Source: Gnetum montanum (taxonomy: Eukaryota; Streptophyta; Gnetopsida; Gnetales; Gnetaceae). From it: a stretch of DNA of 64,000 nt. The position numbers and the translations under genes are program-made. Shown in pieces: positions 42,460 through 54,967 of this stretch; position 1 is the first letter of the stretch; each line of letters opens with the position of its first letter. The notes below the pieces were generated by a model. The model saw only the letters and a program-made list of their open reading frames with translations, was not told where the DNA came from and made no database searches. Location of the stretch: positions 124,352-188,351 of the forward strand of contig MNCI01002682.1 of assembly GCA_015680685.1 (NCBI GenBank), read 5' to 3'.

Positions 42460-42846
42460 TTATTTAGCAGTCATAGGAATCAACTCATGAATTTCATATT
42501 TTCTTGATACACACCATACATTTCTTGCTCCATAAAATTGATCACAATTGTCAAAATTCCAAGGCCTTTCAAGAATTACATCAAGATAATCATTTGGCAA
42601 CACATCACATTTCACAACATCATGAAAACTTATAATCTTGAACTTTAAAAGACACTGCTTCCTCACCTCTTGAGAGAAAACTATAGACAACCAATGCACT
42701 TTGTAGGGTCTAGAATGAGGATATGCCACTAAATCAAACTTAGCAATTATGTTAGAGGAAATAATAGTTTCTTGGGGTCCCCTATCAATCAAAATATGAA
42801 TTGATTCCTCACTAAGCAAACATCTAGTCCTAATCCTAAATAACAA
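42460..42846 (-). pseudogene. E1 protease (retropepsin-like)
   Basis: The 128-codon open frame encodes IHILIDRGPQETIISSNIIA, AYPHSRPYKVHWLS, VVKCDVLPNDYLDVILERPW and FDNCDQFYGARN. Chromovirus proteases show DGGS-x-N...HP-PY-(K/V)-WL...CDVVPM...LLGRPWQFD at these spacings. The catalytic Asp is present but the following Gly is Arg (D-R-G). The C-terminal MTAK begins the linker to RT. The open frame ends at a TAG. Confidence 0.8.
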
Positions 42847-42859
42847 TTTTCATGTTGGA

Positions 42860-44145
42860 TGGTTTTCTTTATTCATATTTTTCATAAATGCACATGAATT
42901 AAGTTATGAAATTTCCTCAATTTTGGGAGTGTTAGAATTACCTCTTTAAAGAGCTTGGCTTGATGCCTCCTCTATCTCTAAGGTTTGTACATCCTTGCCT
43001 TTGGATACATTGTCAAGTGGACATTTCCATTGCTTTTATTCATACTCTCCATATTGAAAGCACTGAATCTTGGATAAGTTGCTATCTTAACCCTTACCTC
43101 CTTTGCCTTCTCTTTCTTATCACTTTTCTCTTGCTTCTTATTGTGGCTATCCTCTTTATCTTTATATTTTAATGTAGATTGCTTTTTAGATTTTGATCCA
43201 TTATCCTTCCCTTTTTTAGATTGTTTGTTTTTACTCCCAAATCCATTGAGTTTCTTTTGTACCTTAAGTTTTAAATCATAAGCCTTATTAAGAGTTTGAG
43301 GCTCATAAAATATTAGCTCTTGTTGGTAAGCTGTCTTGAGACCTCCAAGAAAGATTGAAGCCTATTACTATTTCTCCCAATTAACCTTAGCTTGATGGAA
43401 TAGATCGCAAAATTCAACATAGAATTTCTTCACATCCTTGTCTCCTTATCTAAGGAATTTAAGCTTCACAACCATTTTTTGCCTCTGCCTAGATTATTTA
43501 AATTTTCATTTCAACTTGTACTTCATCAAGGAAAAATCCTTAATAGGTTATCCATTTTGTCTCACATAACCTTGGGACTCTTTTTCCCATTAAGTTAAAG
43601 CCATACCTACTAATTTGGATTCAGCAATTAGTATCCTAAGATGATTTGGTACCTTCTTAAGCTCAAAATTCCTTTTAAGTTTCTTTAACTAGCTTACAAA
43701 GTATTGGTGCCATCCACATTGTTGTCTTTAATTTCATATATAGAACTCTTGCAACATTCTTAAATACTCTAGAAAGTCTTGCTTAATCTTCATCATCTAG
43801 CTTGTCATGAGAAGAAGAAAATTTCTATGATGAAGCTCTTGGAGTTTTGACATGAGGACTTAGATTCCTTTCCCTTAGAACCCTAGGCTAATGGGTTCTC
43901 CGAATCTCATAGCTAGAGTGCTCTTCCTCCTCATCTTCTCTCCTTCCATTAGGCTAAGAAACTTCTTCATCTTTATTTGAGCGAGAACACTCACCATCAC
44001 CATGAGTTAGAATGTAGTTGGAACTTGAATTTTTATCAACATTAACACTGATTTCATTCAATTATTCAACCATTGATTAAAAGGTAGATTTCATGCTCTC
44101 CATATCTCAGTTCAGGGCTTGGACATTTTTTGTCTTAGGAGCCAT
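42860..44145 (-). pseudogene. E1 gag, degenerate
   Basis: ATG at 44145 (minus) lies 53 bases after the primer site and opens MAPKTKNVQALN, with an acidic stretch (EDEEEEHSS, about 43935). The middle encodes remains of a capsid domain (WMAPILCKLVKET about 43710; LGEK...ASIFLGGLKTAYQQEL about 43330). The end is a Lys-rich region (SKNKQSKKGKDNGSKSKKQS, about 43240-43180). A canonical CCHC box is not found, although YPRFSAFNM (about 43060) sits where one would be expected. Frameshifts and stops are numerous. Confidence 0.72.
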
Positions 44146-44197
44146 CTAAAATAGACACATAAATTCACAACCAATTTCAAACAAAAAAAACCTACAT

Positions 44198-44209
44198 GCT
44201 TTGATACCA
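44198..44209 (-). other. E1 primer-binding site (tRNA-iMet type)
   Basis: The minus strand reads TGGTATCAAAGC one base after the LTR end. Plant initiator tRNA-Met primers use TGGTATCAGAGC, so 11 of 12 bases match. This site is typical of chromoviruses and distinguishes E1 from the tRNA-Asp group. Confidence 0.85.
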
Positions 44210-44210
44210 A

Positions 44211-44986
44211 TGCTAGAAAATAAGAAAATTAGTTATCTTGTATTAATTTTGAAAGAAGATTATAAATATAAGAAATCCATAAACCCATAGAACATCACAC
44301 CAAAACATTCACACACTCAATAATATTGCAAAGCATGAGGCTCTACAACCACTCACATGATCGACCTCAATGTAAGGTACAATCAAACCAGATCTCTTTG
44401 TTACACATAAGTTTGAGATTCAAACATAGATACGTAATGGCCAATATCACACATATGATTGACCATTGAGATGCACATAACTCTCATGCAATCTCTCTAC
44501 AACTCTCTCTCTTCCTTACAACATGTAAAGAACCAATATTTATCAAACACAAAGCTAACATGTTAGGGAAAAATTTTCCAAATAAAACTTAGATATTCCT
44601 AGTTATTTCCCACCTCAAACACACCATTTCAAGAAGTTTCCTACATGAACAAGACATCTTGGGTTCTTGGGAGAAGTCTTTCTGCTACTTGGGGCATGTT
44701 GGGAAGACATCTTACAACCTAGGAAGACATCTTCTAGCTAGGAAAGAGGTATTCCTCCTAGGAAAGACATCTTTTTCTAAACATAGAACATATTTTTTAC
44801 TGGTAGGACCTCTTTTGGTTTGGAAAATTCTAGGAAATATGTCTTTTTGAATGCTAGGACATCTTTTGGGTTTATCCAGCTCTCAAGAAAGATGTCTTTT
44901 GCTTATCAAGGATAGCTTTCAAGTATTCAAAATCTTTGATTCTTTTCCTATAGGGATTACAAGGGCTTGGAAGAGATGTTCCTACA
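44211..44986 (-). repeat. E1 5' LTR
   Basis: This is 776 bp, plus-strand ends TGCTAGAAAA...TTCCTACA. It is the partner of 1387-2164, now separated from it by more than 42 kb of nested insertions. It carries repeated (G/A)AAGACATCTT motifs (about 44650-44900), also in the other copy (about 1830-2090). Confidence 0.88.
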
Positions 44987-47893
44987 TCATTTTTACTTCT
45001 ATTGAACATTTTCTTATTAACAACTTGAAAAAATAATGAAAAGACAATAACAGAAATAAGAGAAAGTAACATCGAGGCATTAGCATAAGCTATGCAAATT
45101 TTTGAGCATGATTGCTAGTTAAACGATCCATTAGTTAAAGAAGATGAGCAATCTACAATGAAGAAAATAAGGTTAGTGAGAGAGATAATGGTTTAATTAT
45201 TTAACTTACTACTTTACTTAACATACTAATTTTTGGTACATATAAGGTACTTTTAACCATTAGATATGAGATATAGTTCTATTTTCTATTGGGGAACTAT
45301 AAAACCTTGCATATACAACATAAGCCTAGCTTAAGTATAAATTGTAATCTAGTGAAATGTTAGAGTCATCATGAATCATGCTACTCATGGATCAAATCAA
45401 CATAACAAATGGCCATACATCACTCTATAAAACTTAGAGCATAAAGTAGCAAGCACAGATTAGCATACACCAACTCACTAACATACATAAGCATATATTG
45501 AAGACTGTATCATACATGAAAGTACTAAAATCAACCATCCAAGCTATACATGCATCAATTCTAAGCATCAAAACATATTAGTTAGTATGTTCGACACATA
45601 TCCTTTCAATATGTACATCATATACACTATTTAAATAAAACATAGCTCATAGGATATCCAAACCAATACCATTAACAAATACATCCATCACTCTTATAAA
45701 AAAATGTAATAAAAAGGATAAGAGCATGGATCCAAAGCCTTCATCACCTCTGTTAGGTTTGTTGGCCTTTTACGCTCTCAATTCTATCACTCACATATAA
45801 AAGAAATTAGTACAAGACTAAGTGGGAGCCTTTATATAGCTCCTATGGATGTGAAGCATGACATTGTATTAGAGGTGAGGTGTGAGGTTTACTGAGCAAC
45901 CTACAATAGGATTAATACATTTCATGCTATACAAACACATTGCTTCACATCATATTGCCATAGCTGTAACCTAGCCATCATCCTCAATATCAAGATCAAA
46001 TACTAAGCATCTACCATGTTGTTATCATAAGATTATCTAGTCATCATATATATAGGCCATCACATTAGCATAACTAATATTCACAAAGCTCAATCATATG
46101 CATAATATCATTAATGTTTTATCATAGATAATCAATGTCAATAAGCACACAAACATGTTCCCTAGCAATTGGTGTCTCAAGAAATCACTATTCATAAAAC
46201 ACAAGAACAATCATATAGCCATTATGAAAATTGATACATTTGCACTTAGGGTAAGCATGAAATTCTTGACATTAGTACTTATAACATAGACAATGCTTGT
46301 AGGTCTTTTATTAATTTTTCATTACATATGTCACAACTAGTGGTAGTGACTATAGCCTTATCTGCAATCTTAGGCCACTAACCTTTTGGAGGATAGATTC
46401 ATGCATGAACATATGCCTTAAGATCTTGTGCCAATCATAGGCCTTACCTAAATTCTTCCACTCTCATTATGAGGACTAAGATAGGAGCCTCACTAGTGGA
46501 TTATAATGGAGGTTAAACTAACTCCTCCATAATTTCTCATTACCAATTGGCCGACATCCTCATGTTGGCTCCACTATCATATGAACATATGTAAAATTAA
46601 TTTAACAAGTGCAATACATCATATCTAACTAATGATCATAAGCAACTAGTGCTATAGGTGTCATCCTATATCTCAATCATTGTAGGTGCAATACACATAA
46701 TACAATGGCTCTAAGCCCTGCATGCATGCATCAAATGCGATTACCTAGGAAGCTTATCAAGTAAACAAGTAACACGTGCACATAACCACATAATCACTAT
46801 GCATGAAAAACTATTTATACATACTATAGCTAAACCAATGACCATGGCGCATGACATGAATTCTATCTTTATCTTTTCCATCCTGTAGTAATCCTAACGC
46901 TACTTGCACATCACTTTCACTTGTCATTTTTTAAGGACAATGACATGAGCATAGGTTGTGTTGGCCTAGCATCTCATCCAAAAAATAGGACTATGACCTC
47001 ATCACTCTAAGAACATGACTAAGTAATACCTATGTTGATTCTGTAATCTAAACTCAAAACCTAGCATGACCTTATTATGCACAAATTGCAACTTGTGCTC
47101 TCATTAGCACTACAACATTGATATGGTTCCACCATGGCTTGAAATGTTTTTAAAAATAACTCAATCTTGCATTATGACTTGAGAACTACTAGGTTACGAA
47201 TTGTGACCTTCATAGAAACCCAATTGTGACTACACCATAAGGGTGCTACGACTTATGATAGATAAAGCCTAGTTGTGATCTTAGTGTTACTAGGCTATGA
47301 CTTGCATAATACTTGTGTTTTGTACAAAAATTGACTAGATAAAAAAATAGTGATGCAACAAATCATATGATCATGTGAAAATCCAATAAAACTATACTAA
47401 AACATATACAATTCATTTGTAGTATCTTAAGACACAATAATGGATCTTTGTAGGGCCACAAAGATAAATCATAATCATCAACATTAGATATTATCTTGGA
47501 TGCATATGAAATTTACAACATTATCATAATTAGAATACATCACATGACAATGCAATCCACTTTGGTCTAGAATTCTAAACATTTCTAGCCATTGCTACAA
47601 TTAAAATTCCACAAGAATGTACACCTAATTCCAAAAGCGGAGACATGTAAAGAGACCCATCAGAAATTCAAGAAATTACCAAAACCTAGTAACCAAAATT
47701 CAAGATATCAAAATGCTTCTAATTTAGTCCTAGTTTTATTAGACCTTGAATTAAAATTCCTGAATTGTAACCTACCCAATGCTAGCTCCCCAACATCCTA
47801 GAAATCATGAAAATATGATGAGAAATGGAAGAAACTAGGAGAAACTAAGACGTAGGAGAACAATCAAGAAAGAAGGGTGAAAAATGTTATACA

Positions 47894-47898
<5 letters not shown>

Positions 47899-47932
<34 letters not shown>

Positions 47933-47950
47933 TTATTTATTTATTTTTAT
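47899..47950. repeat. Compound microsatellite (AT)n(TTTA)n
   Basis: About fifteen AT dinucleotides run into six or seven TTTA units. Confidence 0.95.
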
Positions 47951-48869
47951 TTCCTAAGATTTTCACATAAATTCCATATCCCATGTAATGTTGATGGATC
48001 CACACTTCATAACCCACTCATAGGACACCTAGTCAAAATGCTGATCAATCCTATAAACATCCTATTTCATCTACAACATAATCATAAAGCCATACACACA
48101 CCAAAACATATGCTAACTAGTGATACAAATCTAACATGCACAACATGATAATCATCATAATGTTGTAACATGATCGATCAAACAACATTTGGTTAGAACA
48201 ACATAACATTATCTAATAAATAACATTGATATCATCATCACAAATATGTGATAGCACATGGATTGAGATCATACTTATCAAATGCTTAGTATTCCATTAC
48301 AACCCTCACATAATGCTAGCCACAAACACCATACTACACATCTAGTAAGATTAGTGTCCATAGTCATGGTAAATCATAATCATGAACCTGATATAATTAG
48401 ATCTTAGAAAATACATCATAAAATAATATCACTAGTTATATGTTCCCATGACCGCCAACCAAATCAAATGTACATACACAATGTGACATGATATTGTTGG
48501 GTCCTACAATGATGGATTATAGAAATCTAGTAAATCTTCATAGTTGGTGTAACCTACACATAAAGTAGAGGGTTTTGTCTACATAATCCAATGATTAGAT
48601 CTAAATTCTAGAAGAAAACTTCCAGTGATCAAATTTATGCAAAAATATAAATGACCACTCTAATTACAAGATTTTAAAATGGGATTTAGGTGACAAGACC
48701 CTAAATTATTCAAGTTTCAAAAGTTGTAAGGGAAAGTAGAACAAAGAAGCTTGTGATATATAAGGATATGGTGAAAAAAATTAAAGATTTACCACTGTGC
48801 ATGAAGAAGATATGTTAGAAGATCATTGTATTAGAAACTAAGTTTACTACCTATGAAGCTAGAATTGAA

Positions 48870-49310
48870 GAAAATTTCTATGAGGAAAAATCACTTTAGA
48901 ATAACTATAAAAAGAAAAAAGGTTTTTTAAATGAAAATTCAAAAGATTTGGAATCCAAATATGAGTCTTACAAAAACTCTACTTGTAGCTATTCTCAATA
49001 TTTTCAAAGGCTAAAATTCAAATAATCAGCAATAGTTTAATGGATAATGTAAGACAATAATTTTTTTCTTTATCTTTTTATTTCCTTTATACTTCATGCT
49101 ATTAATAGATAAGATATTAGATATACTAGAAGGAAAAATTACTTTAAAATGATAGCAAAAATGAAAAGGAATTTTAAAAATGAAATTCAAAAGTTTTGAA
49201 ATCCAAATATGAGTTTTACAAAAACTCTAATTACAACTACTTGTAATATTTCCAAAGGGTAAAATTCAGATAATCAACAAGAGTTTAATGGAGAATGTAA
49301 GACAACTAGA
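48870..49310 (+). repeat. Diverged tandem duplication, unit about 180 bp
   Basis: Unit 1 (about 48870-49055) and unit 2 (about 49127-49305) share AAATCCAAATATGAG, TTACAAAAACTCTA, AAATTCA.ATAATCA.CAA and GTTTAATGGA.AATGTAAGACAA blocks in order. About 70 unrelated bases separate them. Identity is perhaps 80%. The function is unknown. Confidence 0.75.
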
Positions 49311-49914
49311 ATTTTATTAAAGACTTAGAAGCCATTAGAGACTATCAAATCTTATAAAAATCTAATTTGGGCTAAGAAAAAGGAATTTGTCCAACAAAAA
49401 TAGACTCATGTATTACAAATGATAAAGAAATATCCTTTTTTAAAAATATTTAATTCAAAGTAAGAGAGCAATAGATTGTGCTTTCTTTCTCAAAGTTATT
49501 AAAAATTTTTATTAAGTTTTATTTAATAGTAATAACATAATGGAAGCGTTTCATAACAACGATAATACATTTTTCATTTTATTTGATAACATAATGTAGG
49601 AGATAAAAGGGGAGGGGGGTGTTGTTAAGGTGTGCTACAAGCTGGAGAAGAAAAATTAAATCCAAAACCTTAACAAAGCCCAATGTTGCAAGATGACCCC
49701 CCAGTCACCTGAAACAAGACAAAAGCTTATCGCACCCCCTGGGACGATAGCTGAAGAAGGAGACCAATACAACTAATTCAAAGAGAAATCATTTAGAAAA
49801 AGGTAATATTATTGATAAAGTCTAGTTCTTGACATTGAAGTTGAACAATACTAGCAATAGAGCATTTCATACCGTAGTCAAATTCATTGTAGTTTGTGTT
49901 TTGATACCAAGCAT

Positions 49915-51361
49915 CTAGGTGACATTTCCAAATAAAGAAGATAATCTCAAATAAGAGGATTTTCCAGGATTTTTAAAGGTGATGCTTAACACAATTGTCT
50001 TGAAAGATACATTGAGGAAAACCAATAGAATGATTAGGAAGGAAAACTTGGAGAGATTGACACCATTTCCAAATGTATTGAGAGAATGAGCAATCCCAAA
50101 AGACATGTTGAAAAGAGTCATCCGCTTTACAAATGGGGCATTTAGGATGATCAATTCCTAAGAAATGAAGCCTATGTCCAATGGAAAGACCTTGATGAAC
50201 CAAGGACCAAAAAAAGAAACGATGCTTAGGTTGGACCTTGGAAGTCCAAATCCAACGAAAAATAGTTTTCCACTGGTGGTCCTCAAGATGTAAACTCCAA
50301 CGTCTATTTAGAGTGGAGAATTGAAAAACTTGCACATGAAACCAAGATTTGGCTTTAGAGATGTGTAAAGAGCGAAGAGGGAAACCGTCAAGCCAAAACC
50401 AATCATCATATCAAGGAGTATTAGTATGCAACTTATGCACAGAAAAGTTGGAAAGAACTTGCTCTATGTGTTGGTAAATGATAATATCTTTTCTTTGAAA
50501 CCCCCATTTTACTTTTGCATGTGTCCAAGAGAGGGTAGGAGAATCATTTCTAACAGTATATAATTGATCAATATGGTGGAGATTGTGGTCAGCAAAATGA
50601 TTGGCTCTATGAGAGGATTCATCATAAAGACAACCTCCATTCTTTTTAAAAATAGGGGACCACCAGATCGAGGGTGTCGATAGAGAGTGCAAGCTTATTT
50701 GGGAAGGTTTTCATTGCAACAAACCTCTAAGTTGGCTCCAACATCGCCAAATTTGCTTAAACTAGAAAGAACCTTTGATCTTCTGAGAGCCTTCACTAAT
50801 GATCCAATTGCTCCAATGAGTATTTTTCCATCTATGATGAATACCAAGACAAGAGATGTTATGCCTAAAAAGGATCTTCCATGCTTCATCTCCTTCAATA
50901 CACCGAGTCACCCATTTGGAGGCCAAGAGAATACTCTGTTGCTCAATAGAGACAAGGCCTAAGCCCCCGTGTTCTTTACTTAAAGTGCAAGTATCCCAAG
51001 CTACTTGATGAAAAGCTTTGTGATCATCCTTATCCCCCCAAAGGAAATTCCTAAGAATGTTGTTAATGCATTGAAAGGAAGATTTGAAAGGAGCCATAAA
51101 GGAAGAGTAATAGACATAAGTGGAGCTCAAAATATAATTAACTACGATAAATCTACTTGCAAGAGATAAGGGTTTAGAAGCCCATTTCAAAGCTTTATGT
51201 TTCACCTTTTCCACCACATTGTTCCATATGGTAGTGGGAGTAGCAAATAAAGCAATAGGGATGCCTAAGAGGGTGAAATTATCAGTAAGAGATAGCCACT
51301 TGATATCAAAATGATAAGTCCAAGGAGGCCTAGGAGAGAAGCTAGATCGGATGGCTTGCAT
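49915..51361 (-). pseudogene. LINE ORF2 C-terminal part with zinc-binding domain
   Basis: 51361-50762 is open for 199 codons with YLGIP-like FTLLGIPIA, VEKVKHKALKWASKPLS, NNILRNFLWGDKDDHKAFHQ, VAWDTCTLSKEHGGLGL and WKILFRHNI. This is the conserved region after the RT in plant LINEs. 50692-50411 continues after a frameshift. 50335-49973 encodes WKTIFRWIWTSKVQPKHRFF, HRLHFLGIDHPKCPICKADD and FQHVFWDCSFSQYIW, the reverse-transcriptase-associated zinc-binding domain (C-x2-C...H-x4-C). Only a few frame breaks occur, so decay is milder than in the LTR elements. Confidence 0.85.
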
Positions 51362-51367
51362 TTTGTT

Positions 51368-52753
51368 CTAATTGATCTTAGCTCCGGAGGCTCTACAGTA
51401 GATATCTATGTAGTGCAAGGCAGTGTTAAAATTATTATGGTCCTCAATCAAAGTGATAAAAGTATCATCTACAAACTGGGTGTAAACAAGATCCTTTCCT
51501 TGTTGTGGAAGAGAGATACCTCTTAGCGGCATGGAATCATTATGAGATCTATGAACAGCTCCAAGGGCATCAGCAGCTAGGATGAAAAGATAAGGGGCTA
51601 AAGGGCATCCTTGTCGAACTGATTTTTGAAGCTCAATGATCTTAGAGAAGGATCTGTTAATGCATATGACTGAAGAGGCCTCTGAAAAAACAAGATCGAT
51701 ATGTCTCTCAAAAACATTACCTAAGGTATGGTGTTTGACTATACTTTTAAAAAAGGACCAATCAAGCATGTTGTAAGCTTTAGTAAAATCAAGCTTAAGA
51801 AGAATGGCATTTTGATTAGTGGAAGAAGCTCAGTGCAAGCCCTCAATAGCAGTAACAACGTTGTCTAAAATATACCTGCCTTGAACAAAACCGGTTTGCT
51901 CCTTGCTTATAAGATGAGGAAGAAAAGGTTTAAGTTTATTAGCTATAGCTTTGGCAACTATTTTATAGATAATATTTAAAAGAGTGATAGGGCACTAATT
52001 ACTTATGCTCATGTGATCTCTTGACTTTGGGAGAAGCTTAATAATACCAGCATTAATCTGCTTACTAAAGGATCCTTCCCTAAGAGCTTCCTTATACACA
52101 CTATAGACAATGTCTTGAAGAGTAGGCCAGAATTTCTTAAAAAATTTTGTGGGAAGGCCATCCATACCAAGGGCTTTACCATCATGGATTTGTTGAAGAG
52201 CATTATCAAGATCCTATTTGAAAAGAAGAGAAGCATCACCAAAGATGGAGCAATTAAAAGGAGTAATAGCTCCTAAGCAAGTATTAACTACAATGGGGTC
52301 AATCACCTCTTTTGGAAAATTTCGAGAGTAGAACTCAAAGAAGGCCTGTAAAATGTCATCCTTGGAGGTGAAGATATTATCTTTGACTTGAATAGCTAGA
52401 ATTTTATGGGACGGGTTCCCTCCTTTGAGGAGATGAAAAAAGCCATTAGTAGCCTGGTCACCCATGCAGAGCCAAGAGAGACGAGCACAAAGGTGAGCAC
52501 CTCTAGCTTCATAGTGATCCATTATATGTAGGTTCTCTTTGGCAAGTTTCAAACGACTAAAGTGAGCCTTAGTGGCTTCATATTTATTAATGGTATTTTG
52601 AAGAAAGGAGATTTCCTTATGAAGGTTGGACTTGTGAGAACTTAGTCGTGAAGCCACCAATTTACCCACATGTTTGGAAAACCGTTGGAGGCAGATATAA
52701 GCATTAGTCCACCAATCAATCCAACCATCTTCACCAAGGGGTTTAGGATGCAA
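51368..52753 (-). pseudogene. LINE ORF2 reverse transcriptase
   Basis: 52753-52214 is open with SRLKLAKENLHIMDHYEARG, RLSWLCMGDQATNGFFHLLK and EFYSRNFPKE, the segment before RT. The RT proper runs from about 52190: GMDGLPTKFFKKFW, INAGIIKLLPKSRD, CPITLLNIIYKIVAKAIANK, QTGFVQGRYILDNV, KLDFTKAYNMLDWSF, RQGCPLAPYLFILAADAL and the catalytic TQFVDDTFI. The catalytic Asp pair (F-V-D-D) and the upstream Asp of LDF are intact. Two or three frame breaks occur around 52240-51770. Confidence 0.88.
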
Positions 52754-52762
52754 ATTCCATAT

Positions 52763-53096
52763 TTACGTCAATAGAGAGCAAAGGGAGTTACTATGAAGAA
52801 AGGCAGTGTTAAGAATATAAAGATCGTTAGAAGAGTAGGAGTTCCTAGAGTGGGAAAGAGACCAATGAATAGGATAATGATATGACAAAACCTGGGTATA
52901 ATTTGCTTGGATAGGGGCACCATTGGTAGAAGTAAAATGAATAAGGGGATTAGTAGATAGATAAACCCGATCCAACCAAGAAGAGATGTAGGAATCACCA
53001 TGTCTAGCGTTACTCCAAGTAAACCAGTTAGAAGTACTAGAAGAGGAATAGTTTTCAGTAGCTTCTTGCAACTTTAATTGACATAGGCTTCATTTC
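52763..53096 (-). pseudogene. LINE endonuclease C-terminus, truncated
   Basis: 53071-52763 encodes NWFTWSNARHGDSYISSWLD, RVYLSTNP and VLSYHYPIHWSL. The APE-type endonuclease of plant LINEs has FTWSN...SRLDR and a catalytic SDH(Y/H)P motif. Here SDH is SYH, a loss of the catalytic Asp (GAT to TAT). The upstream two thirds of the domain are absent. Confidence 0.8.
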
Positions 53097-53109
53097 TTAA
53101 ATGGGATTA

Positions 53110-54040
53110 GTGCATTACTTAAAGAGTTGCAAATGGCATGAAAGACTTATTTGCTTTTGAAAAGAAAATGTAAGAAGGAATCTATCCTATTTTAGAATAT
53201 CTAAAAGAACTCTATCATGCTATTGTTCAATCAACCATTCTTTATGGGTGCGTTGTTTTAGATCCTACCCTATCAAATAAATATTGGAAACAAATAGAAG
53301 AAATTCAAAAGCTTTTCCTATTTGATAAATTTAGAGTGAAAGACATATACAATATTATTTTATGCTTCTTAAAGCATAGATGATGCACTTAGAAATTAAT
53401 ATCATTTATCAGTTTATAGCCTATGTTCATAAAGGATCATCACCCAGAGCCACAATGCTCATGCCACTAAGCAAGGTTTTGGGAGGGTTGGTAGATGAGC
53501 AAAAGCCTGATCTCTCTGAGTAGCTATGCCTAGGCTTAAACCTAGGTCTTTGACTTGAGAAATGAACACCTTAACATTATTGCAAATGATGGTCCCTTAT
53601 AGCTTATGCTCATAATATTTTTAAATCCTCATTGGGTAAATACTTTGAAAAGAGTAATGATGGAAATCCATGATAAAGGATGGCTTCATGAGAGATTTTT
53701 ATAGCTTAATAAATAGAATATTTGAGATTAAATTCTTTATTCTAATACTAATTTTGCAATTTGGTAAAATAAGTAGTATTTCATAAACTTAAGGAAAATG
53801 TAGAAGGGAAAAAGAATTTCTATTTAACTAATATCACGGAAGACCTTAATTCAAAGATAAACTATTTATCTATTATTATTCCTCATCATTTATGATAGAC
53901 AGTTAGTAGAACATGAATGGAATCTCATGATATGAAAGTTGAAACATAAAGATGGCTCAAAATTCCTTGTGAAGAAGGAATATGTTAATTATGCAATAGA
54001 AATAGCATTAAAGATGAATGCCACATTTTTTGATAGATGG
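53110..54040 (+). pseudogene. Second LINE type, ORF2 C-terminal fragment
   Basis: At about 53207-53365 the plus strand encodes LYHAIVQSTILYGCVVLDP and KYWKQIEEIQKLFLFDKFRV, the post-RT block (ILYG...W-x2-IE-x-IQ-x-FL) of another LINE group. About 53620-53700 gives KRVMMEIHDKGW-like sequence. About 53900-54030 ends in a Cys/His block of C-x2-C...E-D-E-C-H-x-F type. Stops and frameshifts abound. It differs in sequence and strand from the LINE to its left and probably predates it. Confidence 0.65.
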
Positions 54041-54784
54041 CACTTGAGAACTTATTTGTGTATTTCTCTCACATGCTTTATTTGTTTGTAATAAAAAATA
54101 TCTATATATATGCATGCCTCCCTCTTTATTTATTTATGCATGTCGCAAGGTAGTAAGAGTAGTTTTTGCTCTCAAGCATCTTAAATCTTCCAAGCATGAT
54201 ATCTAGCATATTTTAAGTATGTTTAATACTATTTCTTCATTTTTGTGCATCTAGAGTTATAAATGAATTAGTCATGAAAATGAAAAAAATACAAAAATTT
54301 TAGAAGTTTTCCTAAAATCTAAAAGTAAAAAGTAAGATAATATAATTAAGCATATAAATACAATTAATGATTTAAGATACCTTAAAGTTTTAGGATGTTC
54401 TTTTTGGTGAACACTAAGGGTTTAATGCCTAATTTTTCCATATTTTGATCTTAATTAAAAGATTTGAAAGGAGTAAGTATTGAATTGCATTACCAAAAAG
54501 TAATTAACAAGTGGCAAGTATGCTTACTATGGCAGCAGCTTGTTGCTATAGCTTTGTCCTTGATCAACTAGTTATCAACATGACAAGATTGGCATAACAA
54601 AGGTTAGCTAGTTTTATGGAAATGAAAATTCTTAACTACATCCTTGTGAGACCACAAATGATCTATAGGAAATTTTTTTTTATTACAAGGCTTCGATATA
54701 GTCATGATGGATCTTCAATAGCCCATTAAGAAAATGATCCAAAATTAATACCTTTATCTTAAAACAATGTGGCAAAGTTGTTGC
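54041..54784. other. No recognisable feature
   Basis: AT-rich sequence with no motif or repeat I can place. Confidence 0.5.
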
Positions 54785-54967
54785 CTAAATACTATATTTA
54801 ACTCTAAGAGCATTAATTAAAAAAAAATTCAGAAAGATATGCCCTTTATCTTCCACTACTGCATCTATACAAAATCTACAAATGCATTGATCTCTTTGAG
54901 GATTGATCCATCTCTCTATTTCAATTAATGGATAGTAAGATTCCACATGTGCATGTGTAATTACCAT
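54785..54967 (-). pseudogene. LINE zinc-binding end, minus-strand fragment
   Basis: The 60-codon frame encodes HAHVESYYPLIEIERWINPQ, RDQCICRFCIDAVVEDKGHI and FLNFFLINALR. The pattern ER-W...R-x-C-x2-(C/F)C...ED-x-GH-(I/F) matches the end of the second LINE type at 53900-54030, in opposite orientation. It is only a fragment. Confidence 0.55.

Larger units (their letters stand above)
44987..49790. other. AT-rich interval without recognisable genes
   Basis: About 4.8 kb with stops in all frames and no motif I can place. It includes an (AT)n/(TTTA)n tract (47899-47950) and a diverged tandem duplication (48870-49310). The GACTTG/ACTATGA-rich part near 47000-47320 is reminiscent of short internal repeats. 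It may be relics of transposons too old to recognise by eye, or plain intergenic DNA. Confidence 0.5.
49790..53096 (-). mobile_element. L1-type LINE, 5' truncated
   Basis: On the minus strand, remains of one ORF2 run from endonuclease C-terminus (53071) through reverse transcriptase to a terminal zinc-binding reverse-transcriptase domain (49973), with a short 3' UTR to about 49790. The RTs of plant L1 elements have this order. ORF1, the 5' UTR and the N-terminal endonuclease are missing, typical of 5' truncation during target-primed insertion. No target duplication or clear poly(A) was found. Confidence 0.85.

Noticed and set aside
45000-47800. Possible additional LTR element in the AT-rich interval
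   Set aside because: No paired LTR, primer site, polypurine tract or pol motif could be seen on either strand.
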